Under the pieces are notes generated by a model. The model was not told the origin of the DNA, ran no database searches, and saw nothing but the letters and a program-made list of their open reading frames with translations. A stretch of DNA of 64,000 nucleotides from Riemerella anatipestifer_F (GTDB lineage Bacteria; Bacteroidota; Bacteroidia; Flavobacteriales; Weeksellaceae). The first letter of the stretch is position 1, and each line of letters opens with the position of its first letter. Positions 1 to 8,223 of this stretch are shown piece after piece. A program made the translations under genes and the position numbers. The stretch lies in NCBI RefSeq assembly GCF_037861325.1, contig NZ_JAFELW010000001.1. One strand, 5' to 3'.

Positions 1-470
1 CTGTCTTGTATATGGATTACCTTGCCTGTTTGGTCTAAAACAATAAATACAGGATAACCATATTTCTCACCAGGGTTGCCATATCTTTCAAATAGAGCTT
101 TGTTCTCGTTTTCTTTTGAATAATTCAAATGATAGTAGAGGTAGTTTTGATCTATAATTTCTTTTATTTCAGGTGTTTTGTTGATGTAATCATTAAATCT
201 AAGACACCAAATACACCAGTTGCCACCAGCTTGCAGAATGATATTTTTATTCTCTTTTTGAGCTTGGGAAATTAAGGTTGCAATCTTCTCCTCGGCGTTA
301 TCTTCTGGGTGATAGGGCTTTTCTAGCTTGTCCTTTTCTTGCTCGGCTAGTTTTTGTTTAATTTCTATACTATCATTGGTATTGCTAGCTGAGTTTTCTG
401 CATTTTTGCTGCAAGATGAAATAGCGAGTGTGGCACTCATCAATCCTATGGTTAAATAATGGTATTTCAT
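1..470 (-). CDS. Thioredoxin-fold lipoprotein (partial, C-terminus outside window)
   Basis: A minus-strand reading frame starts at the ATG at 470-468 and stays open to the window edge, giving about 156 residues. It begins with a lipoprotein signal peptide (hydrophobic stretch ending ISSC, Cys about residue 20). A low-complexity Glu/Lys/Asn linker follows, then a thioredoxin-like domain with the redox motif WCIWC (CxxC) near residues 96-100 and a likely cis-proline segment (YGYPVF) further on. The family reduces or relays disulfides in the periplasm on the outer surface of a membrane. Partners cannot be seen because the gene is cut. It is divergent from the acyltransferase gene at 568, so the roughly 100-bp gap should hold both promoters. 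The fold is fairly certain; the specific role is not. Confidence 0.8.
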   Translation of the reverse strand, partial: MKYHYLTIGLMSATLAISSCSKNAENSASNTNDSIEIKQKLAEQEKDKLEKPYHPEDNAEEKIATLISQAQKENKNIILQAGGNWCIWCLRFNDYINKTPEIKEIIDQNYLYYHLNYSKENENKALFERYGNPGEKYGYPVFIVLDQTGKVIHIQD

Positions 471-540
471 AATTTTTGATTTTAAGTTTAAATCCCAAAA
501 ATAAAGAATAATTCTGACATCTCATCTGTTTTGTAATTTG

Positions 541-548
541 TAAATTTG
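541..548 (+). promoter_or_regulatory. Predicted -7 element (TAAATTTG)
   Basis: TAAATTTG matches the Bacteroidota -7 consensus TAnnTTTG and lies 19 bp before the acyltransferase ATG. No well-spaced -33 TTG is visible, so this is only a half-supported promoter. Confidence 0.35.
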
Positions 549-567
549 CAGTCGTTAAGAAAAGTCA

Positions 568-1452
568 ATGCTAAATAATATCCTTTTTAGAACCGTTTAT
601 ATCATCTCTAAACTTCCTTTAAGGGTGCTTTATATTTTCTCCGACCTTATTTTTGTGCTAAGCTATTATGTAGTGGGTTATAGAAAAAAAGTAGTCTTGG
701 AGAATTTAAGAAAATCTTTCCCTGAGAAGTCCGAAACGGAAATAAATGCAATTTGTAAAAAGTTTTATCAAAACTTTGCAGACTATATTGTAGAAACATT
801 AAAAACTTTTACTGTATCTAATAATGAGCTAAGGGTAAGGGTTCAGCATATCAATCAACATTTGTTTTCGGAGGCGTTAGAAGAGCAGAAAAATATCATA
901 ATGCTTTCTGGGCACATTTTTAATTGGGAATGGTTTAATGCTCTTGCCGAAGTAGTTCCACAAAAATACTGCTTTCCTGTATATAGAAAAATGCAGAGTG
1001 CTTTTTGGGAAGAAAAGGTTAAGCTCATTAGAGGTCGTTTTGGTAATACAGCACTAGAGGCTAAGCAGGTGGTAAGGCATATATTGAAGCAGCCTAATGA
1101 TGGTAATTCGGTGTATATGTTTGTGGCAGATCAGTCGCCTTATGTATTAGATATAGATTATGGTTTGGAGTTTTTAAATCAAAAAACACCAGCCTTTATT
1201 GGGTATGATAAACTTTCTACCAAAATGGATTTAATCTTTATTTATTGTGAAATGAAGAAGGTTAAACGAGGATTTTATCAAGTTAATTATTACAGAATTT
1301 ACCCTGATGGAGAGCGATTTCAGCCGTACGAAGTGGTTAATAAATTTCATAAAATGCTAGAAACCACTATTAAAAAACGACCAGACAATTGGCTTTGGAG
1401 TCATAGACGATGGAAGTATCAAGACGCCATTAAAACTTTTGCTAAACAATAA
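568..1452 (+). CDS. Lipid A biosynthesis acyltransferase (LpxL/HtrB family)
   Basis: This 294-residue protein belongs to the LpxL/LpxM (HtrB) family, which adds secondary acyl chains to lipid A on the inner face of the cytoplasmic membrane. An N-terminal membrane-anchoring segment lies at about residues 10-37. The catalytic HX4(D/E) motif is visible as GHIFNWE with His116 and Glu121; a conserved DQSP stretch occurs about 70 residues later. Length is normal for the family. The ATG at 568 follows a TAnnTTTG element. A glycosyltransferase begins 4 bp after the stop, suggesting a two-gene envelope operon. The sequence does not say which acyl chain or position is used. Confidence 0.9.
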   Translation: MLNNILFRTVYIISKLPLRVLYIFSDLIFVLSYYVVGYRKKVVLENLRKSFPEKSETEINAICKKFYQNFADYIVETLKTFTVSNNELRVRVQHINQHLFSEALEEQKNIIMLSGHIFNWEWFNALAEVVPQKYCFPVYRKMQSAFWEEKVKLIRGRFGNTALEAKQVVRHILKQPNDGNSVYMFVADQSPYVLDIDYGLEFLNQKTPAFIGYDKLSTKMDLIFIYCEMKKVKRGFYQVNYYRIYPDGERFQPYEVVNKFHKMLETTIKKRPDNWLWSHRRWKYQDAIKTFAKQ

Positions 1453-1456
1453 AATT

Positions 1457-2434
1457 ATGAAATTAGCAATAGCAATACTTAATTGGAACGGAAAGCATTG
1501 GCTTAAAAGGTTTTTGCCTAATGTAATTAAACATTCTCAAGGAGCAGATATTTGGGTAATAGATAATGCTTCCACAGATGATTCTGTTGTTTTTTTAGAG
1601 CAAAACTTTCCAGAGGTTAAAGTGGTTAAAAACTTAAAAAATAACGGCTTTGCAGGTGGATATAATGAAGGTTTAAAGGCTATAAAGGCAGATGTTTTTT
1701 GCTTGTTAAATTCTGATGTAGAGGTAAGTTCTGGTTGGTTAGAGCCTGTTTTAGATTTGTTCAAATTAGATGAGAATATCGTGGCGGTACAGCCTAAAAT
1801 ATTAGATTTTAATAACGAAAAGTATTTTGAATTTGCAGGTGCAGGTGGCGGAATGATAGACAACCTAGGTTATCCATACTGTAGAGGTCGAGTTTTTGAT
1901 GCCTTGGAGAAAGATGAAGGGCAATACGATGATGTATGCGAGATACATTGGGCTTCGGGGTGCTGTTTATTTATTAGAAGTGAAGATTTTTTCAACATAG
2001 GTGGTTTTGACGAGCGTTTTTTTGCCCATCAAGAAGAGATAGACCTTTGTTGGAGATTGAGGAATTTAGGAAAGAAAATCTACTATACAGGGCTTTCTAA
2101 AGTGTATCATGTGGGAGGTGGTACTCTTAATAAACAAAGTCCTTATAAGACTTATCTTAATATAAGGAATAATCTTTCTATGTTGCTTAAAAATCTACCT
2201 ATTTATCTGTTGTGGATTATTTTCGTTCGGTTGTGTTTAGATGGTGTGGCGGGACTTTATTTTGGGGTTAAAAACGGTTTTCCTCATCTTTGGGCAGTGG
2301 TAAGGGCTCATTTTGGTTTCTATGCTCAAGTGTACGGAACTTGGCGTAGGAGAGATAAAAATCAACTTAGCAAATATTATCAGTCCAAGTGGCTAATATT
2401 CAAATATTTTTTGTTCAACCAGACTAAGGTTTAG
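1457..2434 (+). CDS. Glycosyltransferase family 2, rhamnosyltransferase-like
   Basis: A GT-A fold family 2 glycosyltransferase of 325 residues, transferring a sugar from a nucleotide donor to a cell-surface glycan or lipid on the cytosolic side. It opens with the typical strand MKLAIAILNWNG, has an acidic cluster NSDVEV in place of the DxD motif near residue 86, and has the characteristic GGFDERFF and EEIDLCWR stretch of WbbL-like enzymes around residues 180-200. A hydrophobic segment near residues 248-268 probably contacts the membrane. I chose the ATG at 1457 because the protein then starts right at the conserved first strand; an in-frame ATG at 1439 overlaps the upstream gene. Substrate unknown. 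Confidence 0.88.
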   Translation: MKLAIAILNWNGKHWLKRFLPNVIKHSQGADIWVIDNASTDDSVVFLEQNFPEVKVVKNLKNNGFAGGYNEGLKAIKADVFCLLNSDVEVSSGWLEPVLDLFKLDENIVAVQPKILDFNNEKYFEFAGAGGGMIDNLGYPYCRGRVFDALEKDEGQYDDVCEIHWASGCCLFIRSEDFFNIGGFDERFFAHQEEIDLCWRLRNLGKKIYYTGLSKVYHVGGGTLNKQSPYKTYLNIRNNLSMLLKNLPIYLLWIIFVRLCLDGVAGLYFGVKNGFPHLWAVVRAHFGFYAQVYGTWRRRDKNQLSKYYQSKWLIFKYFLFNQTKV

Positions 2435-2444
2435 AGATTATTTG

Positions 2445-2452
2445 TATTTTTG
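2445..2452 (+). promoter_or_regulatory. Predicted -7 element (TATTTTTG)
   Basis: TATTTTTG fits TAnnTTTG and lies 40 bp before the MerR-family start. The -33 box is not convincing. Confidence 0.35.
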
Positions 2453-2492
2453 CTTTAACCCACTGTAATCGTGGTTCTAATTTGGTATAAAT

Positions 2493-2831
2493 ATGAAACT
2501 TAATCTTCCAGAAAAACTATATTATTCCATAGGCGAAGTTGCCAAAGCGTTTGATGTAAATACATCACTCATAAGGTATTGGGAAAAAGAATTTCCTGTA
2601 ATAAAGCCTAAAAAAAACAAGAAAGGCAACCGATATTTCACACCAAAGGATATTGATAACCTAAAGATAATTTATCACTTAGTAAAGGAAAAAGGCTACA
2701 CCTTAGACGGTGCTAGAGTGGCATTGGCTACCAACGAAAAAGTAAGCGAAACGGTAGAAATAATAGACCGATTAGAGTTTATAAAATCAGAACTTACCAA
2801 ACTTAAAGATGCTTTGGTGGATAAGGAGTAA
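2493..2831 (+). CDS. MerR-family transcriptional regulator
   Basis: A 112-residue DNA-binding protein. The N-terminal winged helix-turn-helix of MerR type covers roughly residues 10-80: a YSIGEVAKAF recognition start, then SLIRYWEKEF and the wing with a GNRYF motif. The rest is a short coiled-coil-like tail that would mediate dimerisation. There is no C-terminal effector domain and no metal-binding cysteine cluster, so it is not a classical metal sensor. Short proteins like this are common and uncharacterised in flavobacteria. It stands alone with its own predicted promoter; target genes cannot be inferred. Confidence 0.85.
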   Translation: MKLNLPEKLYYSIGEVAKAFDVNTSLIRYWEKEFPVIKPKKNKKGNRYFTPKDIDNLKIIYHLVKEKGYTLDGARVALATNEKVSETVEIIDRLEFIKSELTKLKDALVDKE

Positions 2832-2853
2832 ATGAGGCTAACATCTGATAAAA

Positions 2854-3408
2854 ATGAATAATCGCAAATTTTTAGATATATTCTATTTGATTATTTCAAA
2901 TCTGATGTTGTTTTGTTGTGTTTATGAATTATGTTTTTCAATAAAAATTTCGGTAATCTTTTTTAATGCTCTCTTATCGTTGTCGTGTTTAAATTTTGGC
3001 ATTATAACTTCTCCCAAAACCAAATTATTGAATAAAAAAAGTATTTGGTATATAATCTCTGAATGGATTTTAGGATTTGTCATAGTATCGTTTTTTACTA
3101 AATTCTTTTCTATTAGAAGCTCAGAGCTTCAGCTTTCTTTTTGGTTTTCTGTTTGTGGTGTTTCATTATTGGGTGGTATTTTGACTATTGTAAATCACAA
3201 TAAAATTTTTGGTAGTAAGATTGATATTAAGAAATACTTTATCTGGTTGATTCTTTTAACTTTTCTTTTTCCTTTAGTAAGTTATTTCTTTTTTAAGTTT
3301 ATGTATCATAAAGAATTTTATGACTTAAGTTTTTACATCATTATTCCTGAAATAATTATTGTACTGATTTGGCAAATTTTTATGCTGTTAAGTCTAAAAA
3401 AGTACTAA
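2854..3408 (+). CDS. Six-helix membrane protein, function unknown
   Basis: A 184-residue very hydrophobic protein with about six predicted membrane helices (roughly residues 8-30, 34-51, 63-82, 94-112, 127-146 and 159-180). There is no signal peptide cleavage site and no recognisable family motif. It starts 22 bp after the MerR-like gene and could be cotranscribed with it. The composition is strongly A+T-rich, more so than the flanking genes, so it may be a recent arrival, but this is only an impression. I do not recognise the family. Confidence 0.6.
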   Translation: MNNRKFLDIFYLIISNLMLFCCVYELCFSIKISVIFFNALLSLSCLNFGIITSPKTKLLNKKSIWYIISEWILGFVIVSFFTKFFSIRSSELQLSFWFSVCGVSLLGGILTIVNHNKIFGSKIDIKKYFIWLILLTFLFPLVSYFFFKFMYHKEFYDLSFYIIIPEIIIVLIWQIFMLLSLKKY

Positions 3409-3497
3409 TCTAAAAGAGTTTAGAGATTTATTCATAAACTATTTTTCAATTCCATAATTTTATTTAATTTGGTGGCATCTAACTAAAAGTAAATGCT

Positions 3498-4835
3498 ATG
3501 AAAAAGTCATTCTCTAAACTGGAGTTCAGTATGATAAAAAAGCAAGTGCTAGGGTGGTCGGTTATAGCGGTGTTGCTTTTGGGAATTCAGATATTTTTTT
3601 ACTTTTATAAAAAACAAAAAGAAGAGCAGCCATTACCTGAGCTAACTTTTACCACCTCGGTAGAACACCAAAATAGAGAAAAATTAAATCTTACTCCATT
3701 TAATCCTAATCAGCTAAGTTTACAAGATTGGCAAAATTTAGGGTTTTCTGAACGGCAGTCTGAAACTATCCTAAAGTATAAAGATTTGTTGGGAGGTTCT
3801 TTTTCGTCTAAAGAAGAATTATCTAAATGTTATGTAATCTCGGCAGAGAAATTTAGCGAATTGTCAGAATTTATAATGCTTCCTGATAAAATAGCTAAAT
3901 CTCATGAAAATTCATCTCATCAGTCGTTTTATAAGTCTAAAATTAAAGTAAATAAGTCTTTTAATCCAGATTTATACTCCGTTTCGGATTGGGTGAAGCT
4001 TGGTTTTTCAGAAAAGCAAGCTCTATCTTTTATCAAATATAAAAATTATCTGGGCGGAAGTTTCATTAGTAAAGAAAAATTAAGAGATTGTTATACCTTA
4101 AGTCCTGAAAATTATGCTATTATAGCACCATATGTTCTTTTGCCAAATAAAGTAAATTCTAGCACACCTAACGAAATTAGAGAGAAAAAAGAAAGTGTTG
4201 TATATCAACCTTTTGACCCTAATGACTTGGATTTAGAAGGTTGGCAAAAATTAGGTTTCTCGGAGAAACAAGCCGCTGTTATTGTAAACTATAAGCAAAA
4301 GATACTCAAAGGAAGATTTAAAACAGCAGACGATGTTAAGAAATGTTTTGTGATTTCTGATGAGAAATTCCAAGCATTAAGTCCTTATATTAGAATTAAA
4401 AATGAGGAACCTTCGGTAGTAGAAACTACAAAACCTCAGATAAAGACTAATTTTGCTTCGGTGGATCTTAATGAGATTTCTTATGAGCAGTTAGTGGAAT
4501 TTGGGTTTACGCCTAAGGCTGCTAAAAGTTATATTTCGTTTAGAGGGCTACTCGGTGGGTTTGCTAACAAAAAGCAAATTCTAGAAACCTATTATATCGA
4601 CCCTGATTTAACTCAAAAGTTAATAGAAACAGCTAATCTAAATACCTCTAAAGTGAAGAAATATAGTTTATCTAACGCTCCTGAAGAGTGGCTTAAGAAA
4701 CATCCTTATTTTAAATATCACGCAGATAAAATTATTTTTTACAGACTTACCACACCTAACGATAAAAAAATCATAAAATTTATCAACCCTAAACCAGAGT
4801 ATTTAGAAAAAATGACTTGGTATATGGCGGAGTAA
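3498..4835 (+). CDS. Membrane-anchored helix-hairpin-helix repeat protein
   Basis: A 445-residue protein with one N-terminal membrane helix (about residues 18-34) followed by four copies of a ComEA-like helix-hairpin-helix unit of about 50-60 residues. Each copy reads roughly F(D/N)PNxLsxxDWxxLGFSexQ, then an LGGSF-(S/T)K motif, then a K-CYVIS-like end; the copies begin near residues 60, 152, 236 and 321. HhH units usually bind DNA backbone without sequence specificity, and ComEA binds incoming DNA at the cell surface in competent bacteria. With four copies and one anchor, a DNA-receptor role is possible but unproven; HhH repeats may also be protein-protein modules. The last copy ends in SFRGLLGGF and is followed by an unrelated tail of about 80 residues. 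No competence genes lie nearby. Confidence 0.75.
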   Translation: MKKSFSKLEFSMIKKQVLGWSVIAVLLLGIQIFFYFYKKQKEEQPLPELTFTTSVEHQNREKLNLTPFNPNQLSLQDWQNLGFSERQSETILKYKDLLGGSFSSKEELSKCYVISAEKFSELSEFIMLPDKIAKSHENSSHQSFYKSKIKVNKSFNPDLYSVSDWVKLGFSEKQALSFIKYKNYLGGSFISKEKLRDCYTLSPENYAIIAPYVLLPNKVNSSTPNEIREKKESVVYQPFDPNDLDLEGWQKLGFSEKQAAVIVNYKQKILKGRFKTADDVKKCFVISDEKFQALSPYIRIKNEEPSVVETTKPQIKTNFASVDLNEISYEQLVEFGFTPKAAKSYISFRGLLGGFANKKQILETYYIDPDLTQKLIETANLNTSKVKKYSLSNAPEEWLKKHPYFKYHADKIIFYRLTTPNDKKIIKFINPKPEYLEKMTWYMAE

Positions 4836-4893
4836 GGGTTTTAATTGTTTTTTTTAATAAAAATCCGTACTTTTACCCTCATTATTTTACCTA

Positions 4894-5379
4894 ATGAAAA
4901 TGGAAAAATCACTTCATATTTCATTTGAAGTCTTTGAAAGTATTGAGGCTTTAAATGATACAGAAAAAAAACTATACGAAGCAGCTAAAACAGTTAGAGA
5001 GAAGGCTTATGCACCATATTCTAACTTTTTGGTAGGCTGTGCTATCCTTTTAGAAAATGGGGAAATTGTAACGGGAAGTAACCAAGAAAATGCGGCTTAT
5101 CCATCAGGGTTGTGTGCGGAGAGAACTACCATTTATTGGGCATCTGCCAATTATCCAAGTGTTAAAATGAAGAAGTTATTTGTAATTGGTGCGCCAAAAG
5201 ATAGTATTTCATCAATAGCAATTCCTCCGTGTGGAGCCTGTAGGCAGAGTATTTTGGAGTATGAAGCACTTCAAGAAGAGTCTATAGAAATTTATTTTGC
5301 TTCTGTTTCTGGCGAAATTTATAAAACAAAGTGTATAAGAGACTTATTGCCGTTTTCTTTTGATAAATCATTTTTATAA
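4894..5379 (+). CDS. cdd: Cytidine deaminase
   Basis: This 161-residue enzyme hydrolytically deaminates cytidine and deoxycytidine to uridine forms in pyrimidine salvage. The zinc site is clear: CAERT (the metal-binding Cys and catalytic Glu) near residue 70 and PCGACRQ (two more Cys ligands) near residue 110. The N-terminal APYSNFLVGCAI segment is the usual substrate-binding region. Size fits homotetrameric cytidine deaminases with a short N-terminal extension. A second in-frame ATG two codons on (4900) could be the true start. A MazG-like pyrophosphohydrolase follows 24 bp downstream, so both may belong to a nucleotide-salvage or housecleaning unit. Confidence 0.93.
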   Translation: MKMEKSLHISFEVFESIEALNDTEKKLYEAAKTVREKAYAPYSNFLVGCAILLENGEIVTGSNQENAAYPSGLCAERTTIYWASANYPSVKMKKLFVIGAPKDSISSIAIPPCGACRQSILEYEALQEESIEIYFASVSGEIYKTKCIRDLLPFSFDKSFL

Positions 5380-5403
5380 TAATAGATTTATAAGACATTA
5401 AAC

Positions 5404-5874
5404 ATGGAAAAAATAGATAGCCTTAATCAAGTAGCAGAGTTTCACAGAACCTTTAATGCGCCTATATTAGACCAACCTCAAATTCCGTCTAAGGAAAGGT
5501 GTGAGTTAAGAGTGAGCCTTTTACAGGAAGAATTAAATGAACTAAAACAAGCGATAGAAGACCAAAATATAGTAGAAATAGCAGATGCCTTATGCGACTT
5601 GCAGTATGTGTTGAGTGGAGCTGTATTAGAGTTTGGGTTAGGCGAAAAATTTGTGGAATTATTTAATGAAGTACAAAGGTCTAACATGTCTAAAGCTTGT
5701 GAAAACGAACAACAAGCAGAGGAGACAGTAGCTTTCTATAAGGAAACAAAAGGGGAGGAGGCTTATTATGAAAAATCAGGAGAAAAATACAATGTACACA
5801 GAATTTCTGATGATAAAGTATTGAAGAACAAATATTACTCTCCAGCAGATTTAAAATCAATAATAGAAAAATAA
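5404..5874 (+). CDS. Nucleoside triphosphate pyrophosphohydrolase (MazG/PRA-PH superfamily)
   Basis: A 156-residue all-alpha NTP pyrophosphatase-type protein. The metal-binding signature ExxE...ExxD is visible as LQEELNEL (about residues 40-47) followed by EIADALCDLQYV (about 58-69). The family hydrolyses nucleoside triphosphates to monophosphates and pyrophosphate, often damaged or noncanonical ones; the substrate here is not predictable. It sits between cytidine deaminase (24 bp upstream) and a thiol-fold lipoprotein (10 bp downstream), so these genes are probably cotranscribed. The C-terminal half (after about residue 105) lacks a family motif that I recognise. Confidence 0.8.
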   Translation: MEKIDSLNQVAEFHRTFNAPILDQPQIPSKERCELRVSLLQEELNELKQAIEDQNIVEIADALCDLQYVLSGAVLEFGLGEKFVELFNEVQRSNMSKACENEQQAEETVAFYKETKGEEAYYEKSGEKYNVHRISDDKVLKNKYYSPADLKSIIEK

Positions 5875-5884
5875 AAATAATATC

Positions 5885-6415
5885 ATGATAAAAAAACTTG
5901 CTCTAAGTACCGTATTGTTATTGGGGATAGCTTCTTGTGGAGTGGTTGAGAAAACAGTTGTTAATCGTCAAGTAGAGTCCGAACAGTATGGAAAAGTTTT
6001 ATTAGGAAAGCAAACGCTTAGTCAGTTTCAGCAAGAGCCGTTTAAGACATGGTATGATGAGGAGTATGCCAACTACGAAACAGATAAAAATACTATAGCA
6101 CTACTTAAAAAAAGCAAAGAGCTTAATAAATACGGTCTTACCGTTTTTGTAGGCTCTTGGTGTGAGGATAGCCATAGAGAGTTTCCTAGGCTGATTAAAA
6201 TATTAAAAGAGGTAGGTTATCCGTTGTCTAAAATGAAAATAATAGCTCTTTCTAAACGCATGGAGTCACCAGAAAGTGAGGAGTTAGATTATCACGTGAA
6301 AAAAGTACCAACTATTGTTGTAGAACGCTACGGAAGAGAGATTGGGCGTATTGTAGAAACACCATCTACAGGCTTTTTGGAACAAGATTTGTATAATTTG
6401 GTAAAGAAAAAGTAA
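5885..6415 (+). CDS. Thioredoxin-fold lipoprotein with a single active-site cysteine
   Basis: A 176-residue lipoprotein whose signal peptide ends in GIASC (lipidated Cys about residue 18). A thioredoxin-like domain follows, with strand LTVFVGSWCEDS near residues 84-95 and a cis-proline segment KVPTIVV near 140. The usual CxxC is replaced by CEDS, so only the first Cys remains. It cannot act as a classical dithiol oxidoreductase and may be a reductase using a mixed disulfide, or a non-redox scaffold. Related single-Cys thioredoxin-like lipoproteins are widespread in Bacteroidota. It is tightly linked to the DUF4230 gene 6 bp downstream. Confidence 0.78.
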   Translation: MIKKLALSTVLLLGIASCGVVEKTVVNRQVESEQYGKVLLGKQTLSQFQQEPFKTWYDEEYANYETDKNTIALLKKSKELNKYGLTVFVGSWCEDSHREFPRLIKILKEVGYPLSKMKIIALSKRMESPESEELDYHVKKVPTIVVERYGREIGRIVETPSTGFLEQDLYNLVKKK

Positions 6416-6421
6416 CCTAAA

Positions 6422-7036
6422 TTGAAAAATATTAAAGTTATTATAGGATTTGTAGGGGGCGTTTTAGTAATGCTCCTTATTTTCTTTGCATGGAAGGGAT
6501 TTACGACCAAAAAAGGAGATGAAATCGTAAGTGATTATTACCTTATTAACAACCAAATTTCTAAAATGAATAAAATGGTGGTTATGGAGCAAAACTTTTC
6601 TAGTATGCAGAAAACTACTATTAAATCTGAGCTTTTTGGGAGTAGTCTTTTGCCATCTACGGAGAAGAAAATCATCACTTTTACCAAGACTATGGCACAG
6701 GTGTCCTATGATTTAGCCAAAATGAAGATAGAGGTAGATAGCACTGATAAGAAACTAATTATAAAAGGGTTACCACAGCCACAAGTTAGGATTATACCAA
6801 GTGTAGAAATACAATCTTTAGATGACTCTTTTTTTGACCGTTTTGATGAGAAGGACATTAAAAAAATAACTCAAAATGCTAAAGATGAGGCATACAAAAG
6901 GGTTAATCAGGAAGATTTAAAGAAACAAGGCGAAAAGCAACTTATGACCAACCTTAACGAAATATTTGTTCTTGCTAAAGCCCTAAAATACGAAATTGTA
7001 GATGAAACCAAAAAGATTCCTCTTGAGGGATATTAA
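6422..7036 (+). CDS. DUF4230-like single-pass membrane protein
   Basis: A 204-residue protein with one N-terminal membrane helix (about residues 5-23) and a soluble domain outside. Length and layout resemble DUF4230, a family of unknown function common in Bacteroidota and Firmicutes; I assign it from overall appearance, not a diagnostic motif. The start is TTG at 6422: it lies 6 bp after the preceding stop and keeps the whole membrane helix, whereas the next in-frame ATG would cut into it. The domain has a run of charged residues and a C-terminal segment (about 150-185) likely helical. Function unknown; likely coexpressed with the upstream thiol-fold lipoprotein. Confidence 0.6.
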   Translation: MKNIKVIIGFVGGVLVMLLIFFAWKGFTTKKGDEIVSDYYLINNQISKMNKMVVMEQNFSSMQKTTIKSELFGSSLLPSTEKKIITFTKTMAQVSYDLAKMKIEVDSTDKKLIIKGLPQPQVRIIPSVEIQSLDDSFFDRFDEKDIKKITQNAKDEAYKRVNQEDLKKQGEKQLMTNLNEIFVLAKALKYEIVDETKKIPLEGY

Positions 7037-7265
7037 ATTAATTTATATTTAGCAGTTATTCAATATTTTATAAAATATTTTGTGATAAAAAAGTTAATGT
7101 AATTGATAAATTTTTTACAATAGTATTATGATAATCAATCGGATTATCTATCAGGTATTGGCTTTTATTAAAATTGAAAATATTTGGAACTTGTTGGATT
7201 GAGTGAGTTATGGATTTCATAATAAAATCAAAGACTTTTAGATTTTTTCTGTTAGAAGTTATTTT

Positions 7266-8216
7266 ATGAAAAAACTTATTAGTATTTTTTTATGGTTAGT
7301 TTTACTTATTTCTTGTGTATCAACTCCTATAATTGAGAGTGGAAGTTATACTGAAAAAATAGATGGACTAAACATCAATTTTGTAGTGAAAGGAAAAGGT
7401 CCAATAATGATAGTGGGACATCCTAATTCGGGAAAAATTGGATATGAACTAACCTTAAAACCTTTAGAAGATAAATTTACGATGGTTTATTACAATTCTA
7501 GAGGAACAGGTGGTTCTGACGCTCCAGCAAGTTTAAAGGAATACAGCCCTTCTTATTCTGTGCAAGAAATAGAATTGTTAAGGCAGAAAATTGGAGCTAA
7601 GAAAATTTGGTTATTTGGTCATTCTGATCAAAGTGGTATAGCGTTACAATACGCTGTTGAGTATCCTGAAAATGTTTCAGGAATGATTTTATCAGGAACT
7701 AGCTATGTGGGTACACAAGACGAGTCTATAGAAAGAAGGAGGCAATCTGAAAATAAGCGAATAGCCGAATCTCAATGGTTTGCTAAGGTAGTTAAAGATT
7801 GGGATTATATGATATTGCATAAAACCAACCAAGATGATAAGGGAAATGATATTTCTAATGCTCCTCTAAAATGGTGGACTTATAATGAAGATAGTTCACA
7901 AAAGGTGATACCAATTGTTAAAGAAATATCAAAAGCAGGAAGAAGATTGCCTATCAATAATGAATTTTATCAAGAAAGTGTAGAAGAACGTTCAAAATAT
8001 TTGGAATTTCAAAGAAAGTTTAAAAGTATCAATACAAAAATATTGATTATCAATGGTAAATACGATACCAATAATCCTCCTAAATATGCAAAAGAATTAC
8101 ATACCAACTTGCCAAAATCAACATTAGTAATAATTGATAAAGCAGGTCATTTTCCTTGGATTGAACAAAGAGAAGTAACTTTTGAAGAGATAGATAAATG
8201 GTTGAGTAAAGAGTAA
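7266..8216 (+). CDS. Alpha/beta-hydrolase lipoprotein (proline-iminopeptidase-like) with atypical nucleophile elbow
   Basis: A 316-residue alpha/beta hydrolase exported as a lipoprotein: the signal peptide ends LLISC (Cys about residue 17). An oxyanion-region motif NSRGTGGSD lies near residues 78-86, as in proline iminopeptidases. The nucleophile elbow reads GHSDQS near 118-123; the usual G-x-S-x-G is altered because the last Gly is Gln, although Ser is kept. The acid is probably the Asp in NGKYD (about 266) and the base is the His in AGHFPW (about 297). Hydrolysis of an ester or peptide is expected, but the Gln may tighten or block the active site. Substrate unknown. It is convergent with the XRE regulator gene, 7 bp apart. 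Confidence 0.8.
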   Translation: MKKLISIFLWLVLLISCVSTPIIESGSYTEKIDGLNINFVVKGKGPIMIVGHPNSGKIGYELTLKPLEDKFTMVYYNSRGTGGSDAPASLKEYSPSYSVQEIELLRQKIGAKKIWLFGHSDQSGIALQYAVEYPENVSGMILSGTSYVGTQDESIERRRQSENKRIAESQWFAKVVKDWDYMILHKTNQDDKGNDISNAPLKWWTYNEDSSQKVIPIVKEISKAGRRLPINNEFYQESVEERSKYLEFQRKFKSINTKILIINGKYDTNNPPKYAKELHTNLPKSTLVIIDKAGHFPWIEQREVTFEEIDKWLSKE

Positions 8217-8223
8217 AATGTAA

